A stretch of 64,000 nucleotides of DNA, from assembly GCF_030295405.1 (NCBI RefSeq), contig NZ_AP027080.1, positions 3,208,001 to 3,272,000 of the forward strand. The letters run 5' to 3'. The stretch is from Mesoterricola silvestris (GTDB taxonomy: Bacteria > Acidobacteriota > Holophagae > Holophagales > Holophagaceae). Made by a program: the position numbers and the translations under genes. Numbering within the stretch: the first letter of the stretch is position 1; each line of letters starts with the position of its first letter. Under the pieces are notes generated by a model. That model saw only the letters and a list, made by a program, of their open reading frames with translations, was not told the DNA's origin and ran no database searches. Positions 15,201 through 22,911 of this stretch are shown piece by piece.

Positions 15201-17792
15201 CTAGGGGGCGGTCCAGCCCACGCGGGTGCGCAGGCCGTCCTCCTCGAAGGTCATGTCCACCCGCACCTCCCGGACGCCCTCGAACAGGCCGAAGTCCTCC
15301 CCGGGCTTGCGCACCGGGAGGAGGGGACGCCAGGGCGTGCCGTAGCGCAGGTTGCGGGGGGTCGATCCGGGGCCCAGGTCGGCGGCGGGCAGCAGGGGCG
15401 CGCCGCCGAAGACCCGGCGGCTGCGGTCCTTGGCGGCCTCCACGTCCAGGCCGGAGGCGAGCCAGGGGGAAAGCCAGCGCTGCTCGGCCCAGGCCCGGTC
15501 CGCCTGGCCCTCCACAGCCGCCTGCCAGGCGGCGGGTAGGCCGAGGTTCAGGTCGCAGGGGCGCAGGGACAGGGCGGCGTGGGAGGCCGCCCGGGGGGCG
15601 GAGCCGGAAACCAGGGGCGCGGTCTGGGAGGTGTCGTTGCACACCACCAGCCAGCCGTCCTCCAGGTCCAGGGAGAAGCGCAGGGTCACCAGGCCCAGGA
15701 GGGAGGCGCTGAGGATCAGGCGCTGGCCCGTCTCCTGGTGGACGCGCCATTCCAGTTCCCTGGGCAGGCCCTGGCGCAGCGCGGCGCTCTGGGCAAGGCG
15801 GGCGAAGCCCTCCCGGGCCGCGGCGGGGTCGCGCACGGGGATGGCCAGCGCCACGGGGCGGGTGAGGGGGCCCAGGAGGAGCGGGGCCAGGAAGAGGAGG
15901 CCCCCCTGGGCGAGACGGTCCTGGGTGGCCAGGAGGCCGGCGGGGGAGCCGCCTCCCACCTGCAGCACGGGGGCCGCGTCCAGGAAGGCCAGGTGCGCTT
16001 CGCCGCCCAGGGCCCCCAGCAGTTCCCGGAGCACCGGCACCGGGGACCTGCCCAGCAGGCCCGCCCAGTCCACGGGAAGGCTCAGGGTGGCCACCTGGGG
16101 CCGGGCCCACCGGGGGGCGGCGGCTAGGGCCGGCAGGGGCCCCGGCTTCAGGAACTGCCGGAGCTGGCGGTAGGCGCTCTGGTCCAGCAGGGGGAGGATG
16201 AAGGTGTCCAGTCCGTAGGCCCCGTCCCGGGCCTCCAGGCGCAGGGCGATGGGATCGAAATAGCGGCTCCAGTACTGGCTGTAGTTCGCCCGGAAGGCCT
16301 CGTAGGCCTGGGCCTCCCAGGCCTCCACCTCGGCGGGGGGCGCCGGGGGGCGCATGCGGTCGAGCCGGCCCCAGACCCGGCTGGCCACTCCGCCGTCCTG
16401 GACGGAGAACCCGGACACATCCAGGCCGGGCTCGAGGTAGCCCAATTTGCGGAGCGTGGGAAGGTCCAGGGGGCTGCCGGGAGCGTCCAGGCGCCGCAGC
16501 TCCACGGCGGCCGCCACGGCCTCCAGGTCGCGGCGGGCGGCGGCCTGGCGCATCTGGCCGATGCGCTGGGCCGGGCCCACCAGGCGGCGGATGAAGGGGT
16601 CGGAAAGGTAGGCGTAGGCCCGGGTGGCCTCGGTGGGGGCCAGGTGGGTGAGCATCACCTTGAATTCGTCCGAGGCGCCCAGGGACCCCTGTCCTCCCGC
16701 ACGGTGGAGGGCCAGGGCCCGGTCCAGCTCCGCCCGCGAGGTGGACAGGAAGACCCGCCCGCCCTCCCGGGCCCGCCAGGCCTCGCCCCGGGGGGTCGCC
16801 ACCGCCTTGGGCGCGCCTGTGCCGAACAGGGCGGCGGCCACGGGGGTGAGCTCGGCCACGACGGTGAGGTCGGTGCCGCCCAGGAGGTTCAGGTCCGGCA
16901 GGAAGACGGCGGCCGAGGAAACCGCGCCCAGGAGGCTCCGGCGCACGCCCAGGTCCTCCAGGGCCCGGGCGATGAGATCCCGGTCCAGGGTGCCCTGGCG
17001 GCCGAAAGCGCTCACCCGGGCCAGGAAGGCCGCGCCGCCCCCCGCCAAGCCGTCCAGGGCGGCGGCGGGATCCGGCAGGTACAGGAAGGCCCGGTCAGGC
17101 GGCACGCACAGGGCCAGGGCCGGCACGGCGGGCTGGCGTCCGCCCAGCATTTCGGCCCAGGGGTGCGCGGCCACGGTGATCCCCGGGATGGAGGCCAGGG
17201 AAACCCGGGGCGCGGCGGCGCCGGGGGCGCCCTCCAGGCCGCGGTCCAGCTGCAGGGTCTCCTGCACGGCGGCGCGGCCCCCCAGGAGGCTGAGGAGGCT
17301 GGGGCCCTCGTCCCGGCGGCGGGGGGCCACCGGTCCGGGCTCCCGCCCTCCGAAGAAGAGCCGGTTCTGGATGGCCCGGAAGCCCGCCACCAGGGGCGAG
17401 GGATCACCGGCCCCCTGCTCCCAGGCCCGGGCGCGGGCGCGGGCCCACTGCTCCAGGAGGGACCGGTCGCCGGTCTTGCCACCTTCCAGGTCCCAGGCCT
17501 GGGCGCCGGGAATCCCCTCAAGGCGGGCGGTCCTGGCGCCGGGCACCCGCAACGCCAGCACGGCGACGGTCCGCGGGCCCGGCCCGGCCTGGGCCGGGGG
17601 AACCAGGAACACCTGCCGAACCCCCGCGACGGCCACCACCTGGGGCCAGGGCTGCCCGGTCGGAAGGACGAGTTCGGTCCTCACCACCTCCAGGCCCAGG
17701 GCCGCGTCGCGGTAGCGGGCCACCGTACGCAGGGGGGCCTGGGCCGCCAGGGCCAGCGAAAGGAAGGGCACGGCCAGACGGAGTGGGTTCAT
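15201..17792 (-). CDS. large exported protein of unknown function
   Basis: Protein of 863 aa that I do not recognise. It starts at ATG 17792 after GGGAGGAG, with a signal peptide (LAVPFLSLALAAQAP). It is Ala/Leu/Arg-rich with alternating strand and helix predictions by eye and no catalytic motif. Segments such as RVFLSTSRAELDRALALH and VPLRELLGALGGEAHLAFLD-like helices resemble the repeated checks in DUF3352-like proteins, but the similarity is weak. The C-terminus (VREVRVDMTFEEDGLRTRVGW) is strand-rich. It is convergent with the RCC1 gene, eight bases apart. Probably periplasmic or outer-membrane associated. Confidence 0.7.
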   Translation of the reverse strand: MNPLRLAVPFLSLALAAQAPLRTVARYRDAALGLEVVRTELVLPTGQPWPQVVAVAGVRQVFLVPPAQAGPGPRTVAVLALRVPGARTARLEGIPGAQAWDLEGGKTGDRSLLEQWARARARAWEQGAGDPSPLVAGFRAIQNRLFFGGREPGPVAPRRRDEGPSLLSLLGGRAAVQETLQLDRGLEGAPGAAAPRVSLASIPGITVAAHPWAEMLGGRQPAVPALALCVPPDRAFLYLPDPAAALDGLAGGGAAFLARVSAFGRQGTLDRDLIARALEDLGVRRSLLGAVSSAAVFLPDLNLLGGTDLTVVAELTPVAAALFGTGAPKAVATPRGEAWRAREGGRVFLSTSRAELDRALALHRAGGQGSLGASDEFKVMLTHLAPTEATRAYAYLSDPFIRRLVGPAQRIGQMRQAAARRDLEAVAAAVELRRLDAPGSPLDLPTLRKLGYLEPGLDVSGFSVQDGGVASRVWGRLDRMRPPAPPAEVEAWEAQAYEAFRANYSQYWSRYFDPIALRLEARDGAYGLDTFILPLLDQSAYRQLRQFLKPGPLPALAAAPRWARPQVATLSLPVDWAGLLGRSPVPVLRELLGALGGEAHLAFLDAAPVLQVGGGSPAGLLATQDRLAQGGLLFLAPLLLGPLTRPVALAIPVRDPAAAREGFARLAQSAALRQGLPRELEWRVHQETGQRLILSASLLGLVTLRFSLDLEDGWLVVCNDTSQTAPLVSGSAPRAASHAALSLRPCDLNLGLPAAWQAAVEGQADRAWAEQRWLSPWLASGLDVEAAKDRSRRVFGGAPLLPAADLGPGSTPRNLRYGTPWRPLLPVRKPGEDFGLFEGVREVRVDMTFEEDGLRTRVGWTAP

Positions 17793-18058
17793 GGGATCTC
17801 CTCCCTGCCACCCTACGCGAAACCCCTTATTTTGGCCAATACGCTCGCATCCGAGGCGTGAACACCACGTCCCGAAGGGTTTCAACGTGAAACCTCTCAG
17901 CCGAAATTCGCAACAATGGATTGCCCGCATTTCCGGAGGAGACCAGGGAGGGCCGCCATGAAATGCCCACCGGCCAGGGTGTCACGAGTGAAGCCTACGC
18001 CCCGCTGGACATGGGGCGGACGACCTTCGGATCCAGATAGTCCTCGGCTGTTCCGTGT

Positions 18059-18232
18059 ATGTCTCCCCTGCTGAAGGGCATCCGGGTGGGTCTGCCGTTC
18101 TTCATGGTGCTGGTGCTCCTGGTGAATTTCGAGAAGTTCGGTTGGCGCGCCAGGCGGATCCTGGGGATCAAGATCGCCCTTGGGATTCTGTGCCTGGCGC
18201 TCTATCAAGCGGCCTCCGCCTACCTTCCATGA
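18059..18232 (+). CDS. small two-helix membrane protein
   Basis: A 57-residue reading frame with two hydrophobic segments: VGLPFFMVLVLLVNF and, after the basic loop WRARRILG, IALGILCLALYQAASAYL. The positive loop between them fits a hairpin membrane protein. ATG 18059 is the only start after the in-frame stop at 18038, and no clear ribosome site precedes it. It lies 65 bp upstream of the membrane-bound MutS-like gene on the same strand. It matches no small-protein family that I know. Confidence 0.4.
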   Translation: MSPLLKGIRVGLPFFMVLVLLVNFEKFGWRARRILGIKIALGILCLALYQAASAYLP

Positions 18233-18297
18233 CGGCTTGGCGCGTCTGCCGCTCCAGGCGGGTCCCGGATCCGGGCATGGTAGCCTCTGGGGATCCC

Positions 18298-19875
18298 ATG
18301 ACGAATCTGCCCGCCGACGCCCCGCCCGAACGCGACCTGGACCTGGTGCGGAACTATCACGTGGCGCTGGGGGACGCGCCCGGCACCGTGGACGAAACCA
18401 CCTGGCAGGACCTGGCCATGGATGAGGTGTTCACGAGGATGGACCGCACGGTGAGCTGGCCCGGAAGCCAGGTGCTCTACCGGTGGATGCGGGTGGTGGA
18501 ACCCGAGGACCGGGTCCTGGAGGAGCGGTCCCGGGGCTACCGGATCCTCCGGGACTGCGGGTCCTGGATGGACCGGGCCAGGGCGGTCCTGAAGCCCCTC
18601 GGGGATCCCGGCGGCGCCTTCCTGGCGCCCTTCCTCATCGTCGGGCTCCCGGAACAGCTTCCGCGCCCCTGGCTCTACGTGCTCTGCGCCCTGATCCCCC
18701 TGCCCTGCTTCGCGGCGTGTGCCCGGGTGCCCTGGCTGTTCCTTCCGGGGCTGGCCTTCCTTTGCGTGAACATCCTCATCAACACCGTCCTCGGGCCGAG
18801 GCTGGCCCCGTACTATCCGGCCTTCTCCAGGATCCACGCCCTCATCGAGGCGGGCCTAAGGATCGCGGCCCTGCCCGACGCGCCCGCCCTGCCGGAAATC
18901 GAGCGGCTGCGTCGGTGCCGCCCGGCCATGGCGCGGGTGCAGGCGCGCCTGAGCACGCTTTCCGTGGACCGCAGCCAGCTGTCGGAGCTGGCCGCGGCGT
19001 TCTTCGGCTACCTGAACATGCTGTTCCTCATGGATATCATCTGCTTCCTCCGGGCCGTGCCGGCCCTGCGGCGGGAACGGGAGGAACTGCGTTCCATCCT
19101 GGAGACCCTCGGGGCCCTGGACGCGGCCATGGGTCTGGCGCGTTACCTCCAGGACCTTCCAGAGGGCCATGTGGAGCCCGCGTTCACGCCGGACCGGGAC
19201 GTGGACATCGCGGGGGCCTGGCATCCCCTGCTCTCCCGCCCCGTGCCCAACGATCTGGCCCTGCGGAACCGGTCCTGCCTCGTCACCGGTTCGAACATGG
19301 CCGGCAAGACCACCTTCATCCGGACCATCGGGATCAACTGCCTGCTGGGCCAGACCCTCCATTTCTGCCTGGCCCGCCGCGCCAGCCTCCCCCGCCTCCC
19401 GGTGCAATCCTCCATCCGGCGCAGCGACCACCTGGAAGCGGGCCAGAGCTACTACCTGGCGGAGGTGGACCGGCTGCGGGCGTTCGTTTCCGCCGGACCC
19501 GGAGATCCGCCGAAGGTCCTGCTCATCGACGAGATCTTCCGGGGAACCAACACCCAGGAGCGCCTCGCGGCCTCCACCGCGGTCCTGGACCACCTCCAGA
19601 AGGGCAACCTCCTGCTGGTCACCACCCACGACCTGGAATTGGGCGAAGCCCTCGGGGCCAGCTTCGATCTCTACCATTTCTCCGAGCAGGTCGTGGATGG
19701 GACCTTCGGGTTCGACTTCAAGCTGCGCCCCGGCCCCGTCTACACCCGCAACGCCATCCGGCTCCTGGAACTCCGCGGGTTCCCCGCCTCCATCACCCGG
19801 GAGGCCCGCCGTCTCGCCGGCTCAGGGCGATCCTTCGGCAGCGAAGCCTCCCTTACACCCGGGCCGGCCAGGTGA
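18298..19875 (+). CDS. membrane-embedded MutS-family ATPase (MutS-related protein)
   Basis: Protein of 525 aa with the MutS ATPase domain at its C-terminus: Walker A LVTGSNMAGKTTFIRTIG, the SIRRSDHLEAGQSYYLAEV segment, Walker B VLLIDEIFRGTNTQERLAAS and the LLVTTHDLELG switch. The N-terminal half lacks mismatch-binding and connector domains. It has a MutS-core-like helical part (YRILRDCGSWMDRARAVL) interrupted by two or three membrane segments around residues 110-165 (LYVLCALIPLPCFAACA, WLFLPGLAFLCVNILI). Such membrane MutS homologues are widespread in Bacteroidetes and Acidobacteria; they are not mismatch-repair proteins and their role is unknown. The 3' end overlaps the convergent antitoxin gene by 23 bp. 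Confidence 0.88.
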   Translation: MTNLPADAPPERDLDLVRNYHVALGDAPGTVDETTWQDLAMDEVFTRMDRTVSWPGSQVLYRWMRVVEPEDRVLEERSRGYRILRDCGSWMDRARAVLKPLGDPGGAFLAPFLIVGLPEQLPRPWLYVLCALIPLPCFAACARVPWLFLPGLAFLCVNILINTVLGPRLAPYYPAFSRIHALIEAGLRIAALPDAPALPEIERLRRCRPAMARVQARLSTLSVDRSQLSELAAAFFGYLNMLFLMDIICFLRAVPALRREREELRSILETLGALDAAMGLARYLQDLPEGHVEPAFTPDRDVDIAGAWHPLLSRPVPNDLALRNRSCLVTGSNMAGKTTFIRTIGINCLLGQTLHFCLARRASLPRLPVQSSIRRSDHLEAGQSYYLAEVDRLRAFVSAGPGDPPKVLLIDEIFRGTNTQERLAASTAVLDHLQKGNLLLVTTHDLELGEALGASFDLYHFSEQVVDGTFGFDFKLRPGPVYTRNAIRLLELRGFPASITREARRLAGSGRSFGSEASLTPGPAR

Positions 19876-20077
19876 TTTGAACCTTCCGGTGCTTGGCAAC
19901 GCAATCCCGGAGGTAGAGATTGATCAGGCTTTGATAAGGCACGCCTGCCTCCGTGGCCATGGCCTTGAAGTAGAGCACCACATCCTCGGAAAGCCGCATG
20001 GTGACGGGCTTTTTCAGCTTGGAGGCATAGGGGTTCTTGCGGGCCTTCATTTTTGAGAGATCGTATTCTGCTTTCAT
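19853..20077 (-). CDS. brnA: BrnA-like antitoxin
   Basis: Protein of 74 aa, the antitoxin of a type II toxin-antitoxin pair. The C-terminal half is a ribbon-helix-helix domain of BrnA/CopG type (VTMRLSEDVVLYFKAMA, then GVPYQSLINLYLRDCV) that binds DNA and represses the operon. The N-terminus is charged and probably wraps the toxin. Its start overlaps the toxin stop by four bases (ATGA), the toxin-first order typical of brnTA. The 3' end overlaps the convergent MutS-like gene. Confidence 0.85.
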   Translation of the reverse strand: MKAEYDLSKMKARKNPYASKLKKPVTMRLSEDVVLYFKAMATEAGVPYQSLINLYLRDCVAKHRKVQITWPARV

Positions 20078-20361
20078 TTGGCTTCACCCTTGTAGAAGGC
20101 GCTTTCGGATTTGGTGGCAAGGCGCGCCGAAATGATTCGAATGACCGTACCCGCCCGGCGCTCGCAATGGCAGACGAGGAGCAGCCGAGGGCCGGAACTC
20201 AGGCCGAGCATGAGGAATCGATCCTCGTCTCCGGAGTGTTGATCGTCAAAGAACTGGACTGCAAATTCATCGAGGAAGACGGATTGTGCCTCTTCAAAAG
20301 TGACCCCGTGTTTCTTCTTGTTGGCGATGGCCTTGGCGGGATCCCATTCGAACCAAATCAT
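20074..20361 (-). CDS. brnT: BrnT-like ribonuclease toxin
   Basis: Protein of 95 aa of the BrnT family, RelE-fold ribonucleases that inhibit translation. Family landmarks are FEWDPAKAIANKKKHGVTFEEA at the start, the DQHSGDEDRFLMLGLS segment, and the C-terminal RIISARLATKSE with the Arg residues used for catalysis. ATG 20361 has no ribosome site; the predicted -10 box ends six bases before it, so the transcript is probably leaderless or nearly so. It forms an operon with the antitoxin. The promoter contains symmetric AATACNGTATT-type sequences, probable BrnA binding sites. Confidence 0.88.
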   Translation of the reverse strand: MIWFEWDPAKAIANKKKHGVTFEEAQSVFLDEFAVQFFDDQHSGDEDRFLMLGLSSGPRLLLVCHCERRAGTVIRIISARLATKSESAFYKGEAK

Positions 20362-20367
20362 AAATAC

Positions 20368-20411
20368 AGTGTATTGCCGTTCGCGGAGCCGTCAATACTG
20401 CTATAAATACT
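20368..20411 (-). promoter_or_regulatory. brnTA promoter and probable BrnA operator
   Basis: On the minus strand TTGACG (20395-20390) and TACACT (20373-20368) are 16 bases apart, a sigma-70-type promoter. AATACAGTGTATTG overlaps the -10 box and CAGTATT repeats lie at 20394-20411, providing related half-sites for autorepression. The -10 box ends six bases before the brnT ATG. Confidence 0.5.
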
Positions 20412-20584
20412 GTAAATGAACGATATTGATAACGCCGACAGCGTTGACACGATGGCCGCAGCCTCCCCGCCTGAGGGGAGGGTTCGTCCCGGCGGGGCTT
20501 CATTGTAGACTTTTCCATGGGTCGCACGCTGCAAGCACCTGGGGCCGCCGGATGCGGCCCGGGCCGGCCTGGAGGACCTTGGAC

Positions 20585-22690
20585 GTGCCCCGTGACCCCG
20601 TGATGTTCGTGATGGCGCCCGGCGGCGATCTGCCGGCGTTCTCGGAGCACCTGGGCGCGGCCTACCTGCGCGCCGTCCTGCGGGGGGCCGGCATCGGCGC
20701 CGGCCAGTACCTGCCCCCGGCCCCGCCCACCCTCCCGGACTTCGCGACCCTGCTCCGGGCCCAGCGCCCGGCCATCGTCGGCTTCACCGTGTACGAGACC
20801 AACCTCTACCTGAGCCGGATCCTCGCGCGGATCGTGCGGGAGGTGCTGCCGGAGACCGCGGTGCTGGTGGGCGGCCCCAACGCCACCTTCAGCCCGGAGG
20901 AGACCCTCGAACTCCTGGGCGCCGACGGCGTGGTGCGGGGCGCGGGGGAGACGCTCATCGTCCCCCTGGCGGAACGGATCCTGGCCCGGGGCCGCACCGG
21001 GCTCGCGGAGCGGCTGGCGGACCTGCCCAACCTCGTCCTGGCCAGCCCCGGGGGCCCCCGGGCCACCGCCATCACCCAGCTCTCCAGCTTCCCGGAGGGC
21101 CTCGCGTCCCTGGACGACCTGCCGTCCCCCTACCAGTTGGGCCTGGTGGCCTCCCCCAGGCTGGGCTACCTGACGGCCCGGGGCTGCGACCAGCACTGCA
21201 CCTTCTGCAGCTTCGCGGCGGTGTCGGGGCACCGCATCGCCTTCCACAGCGTCGAGCGGGTCCTGGACGACCTGGAGGCGTTGGCCGCGCGCTTCGGGGG
21301 CGGCGCCCGGCCGCCGCGGGTGCAGCTGTACGACGACGCCTTCACCATCCGGCCCGGGCGGGCCCGGCGCATCTGCGAAGGGATCCTGGACCGGGGCCTC
21401 CGCCTGGAACTCACCGCCATGACCCGGGCCGACCGGGTGGACGCGGACCTGCTCCGGCTCATGCGCAGGGCCGGGTTCACGGGCCTCTGCTTCGGCCTGG
21501 AATCCGGCTCGCCCAGGGTGCTCAGGGCCATCGGCAAGGTCCGGGCCCCCGAGACGCGGGTGGATCCGGAGCTGGCCCGGGAGCGGGGCTTCCTGGATTC
21601 CGTGCGGGCCGCGGTGGCCGCGGCCCGGGAGGCGGGCATGGACGTGGAGACCAGCGTCATCCGAGGCCTGCCCGGGGAGACGGCGGAGGACTGGCGGGCC
21701 ACCACCGAATTCGTGGGTTCCCTGGGCCTGGAGGCCTGCGCCGACAACATCCTGTCCCTCATGCCCGGAACGCCGCTCCACCGGTCGCGCCGGCGCTTCG
21801 GCCTGGATGCCCGGCGGGACCCGGCCTCCCAGGCCTGGGTCACGACCCATGCCCATGCGGTGGGGTCCTGGCCGCCGGTGCCGGGCAGTTCCCTCTTCCA
21901 GCGCAACTGGCGGGAGGGGCAGGCCCTGGCCGACGCTCTGTGCGGCCGCGTGCCCGAGGGGCCCGGGTCCGGCGCCGCCGTGGTGGTGGCCCATGGCCTG
22001 GGCCCCACGCCGGCCTTCGCCGGGTGGCTCAGCCAGGTGCTGGCCCTGGGCGGCCTGCTCCTGGTGCTGGACAGCCCCGAGGAGGAGGCCCCCCGCTGGG
22101 CGGCGGCCCTGGCCCGGGCCTCGGTGCCCTATGGCGCCTGCCGGCTCCTCCGGCCCGCGGAGGAAGGGGGCTACCGCCTGGAACTCCTGGGCGGCGCCGG
22201 GGCCCACCGGGTGACCCTCCTGGATCGCTGGGACCGGGACCAGGCCCTGGCCCCCCTGTCCCTGGACGCCGCCGGGGCCTGCCGCATGACCGTCGGCCTC
22301 GCATCCGCCCCGGGCTTCCACCCCGCTCCCCTGGGCGAGCCCGGGGACGTGCCCTTCCTGGGCCCCGGCCTGCAGGTGGCCGATGCCTGCCGTTGGCGGC
22401 CCGGCCCTCCCCGGTGCCGGCACCTGCGCGCGGTGCACGTCTTTGCCGACGGGGCGGTGAGGCCCTGCTGGCACGGCCCCCGCCTCGGCACCCTGGGGGA
22501 CCCCTGGACCGCCCTGCTCGCCGCCGCGGACCGCCACTCCTGTCCCCTGGCCACGGAGGGGAACGGCGCCACCCTCGCGGCCCTGGATCTTGCTTCCCAG
22601 ATGGCCTGGCTCTTCCCCCCGAGGCGGGGACCCGGCCCTTCCCCGAACGCCTCGGACAACCCAGGAGCGGATCATGGAATCCATGAATGA
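20585..22690 (+). CDS. B12-binding-type radical SAM enzyme with Cys-rich C-terminal domain
   Basis: Enzyme of 701 aa. Residues about 5-140 are a cobalamin-binding-like Rossmann domain (VLVGGPNATFSPEETLELLG, VVRGAGETLI). Residues about 190-420 are the radical SAM barrel, with the 4Fe-4S motif GCDQHCTFCSF (CxxxCxxC) and the SAM-side LCFGLESGSPRVLRAIGK and VIRGLPGET segments. The last 80 residues hold four further Cys (DACRW, RCRHL, VRPCWHG, HSCPL) around FADGAVRPCWHG..LGTLGD, resembling a SPASM/twitch auxiliary cluster domain. Start GTG 20585 has GGAGG nine bases upstream. It overlaps the start of a small peptide gene by 17 bases. Substrate unknown; C-methylation or peptide modification are possible. 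Confidence 0.85.
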   Translation: MPRDPVMFVMAPGGDLPAFSEHLGAAYLRAVLRGAGIGAGQYLPPAPPTLPDFATLLRAQRPAIVGFTVYETNLYLSRILARIVREVLPETAVLVGGPNATFSPEETLELLGADGVVRGAGETLIVPLAERILARGRTGLAERLADLPNLVLASPGGPRATAITQLSSFPEGLASLDDLPSPYQLGLVASPRLGYLTARGCDQHCTFCSFAAVSGHRIAFHSVERVLDDLEALAARFGGGARPPRVQLYDDAFTIRPGRARRICEGILDRGLRLELTAMTRADRVDADLLRLMRRAGFTGLCFGLESGSPRVLRAIGKVRAPETRVDPELARERGFLDSVRAAVAAAREAGMDVETSVIRGLPGETAEDWRATTEFVGSLGLEACADNILSLMPGTPLHRSRRRFGLDARRDPASQAWVTTHAHAVGSWPPVPGSSLFQRNWREGQALADALCGRVPEGPGSGAAVVVAHGLGPTPAFAGWLSQVLALGGLLLVLDSPEEEAPRWAAALARASVPYGACRLLRPAEEGGYRLELLGGAGAHRVTLLDRWDRDQALAPLSLDAAGACRMTVGLASAPGFHPAPLGEPGDVPFLGPGLQVADACRWRPGPPRCRHLRAVHVFADGAVRPCWHGPRLGTLGDPWTALLAAADRHSCPLATEGNGATLAALDLASQMAWLFPPRRGPGPSPNASDNPGADHGIHE

Positions 22691-22883
22691 GAAGGACTTG
22701 CGGATGGCGGCGGGGGATGCCCTCGTGGACGCGGTGAAGGCCCACCTGGCGGAGCTTCAGGCCCAGGGCCTGACGGCGGAGCAGATCATGCAGGCCGTGG
22801 CCGAGACCTTCGCCCTGGATCGCCTGGGCAGCGTGGGCCGGCTCGTGCCCACGGGGCTCCTGAACGGGCCGGACGCCCAGTAG
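22674..22883 (+). CDS. small acidic peptide coupled to the radical SAM gene
   Basis: A 69-residue protein starting inside the end of the radical SAM gene, with AGGAG eight bases before ATG 22674 (a second ATG lies three codons later). The first about 45 residues are amphipathic helix (LVDAVKAHLAELQAQGLTAE, then IMQAVAETFALDRLG). The last about 20 are looser, with Gly, Val, Pro and Thr (SVGRLVPTGLLNGPDAQ). There is no Cys, no export signal and no family I recognise. Helical leader plus flexible tail next to a radical SAM enzyme is the layout of a RiPP precursor, but it could equally be a small partner subunit. A strong hairpin follows the stop. Confidence 0.6.
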   Translation: MESMNEKDLRMAAGDALVDAVKAHLAELQAQGLTAEQIMQAVAETFALDRLGSVGRLVPTGLLNGPDAQ

Positions 22884-22888
22884 TCCTA

Positions 22889-22911
22889 GGCGGGGGCCCC
22901 CGGCCCCCGCC
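22889..22911. terminator. hairpin between convergent genes
   Basis: GGCGGGGG and CCCCCGCC form a perfect 8-bp stem with a 7-base loop, filling the gap between the rightward peptide gene and the leftward kinase gene. It could end both transcripts; no T-run follows on either strand. Confidence 0.5.
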
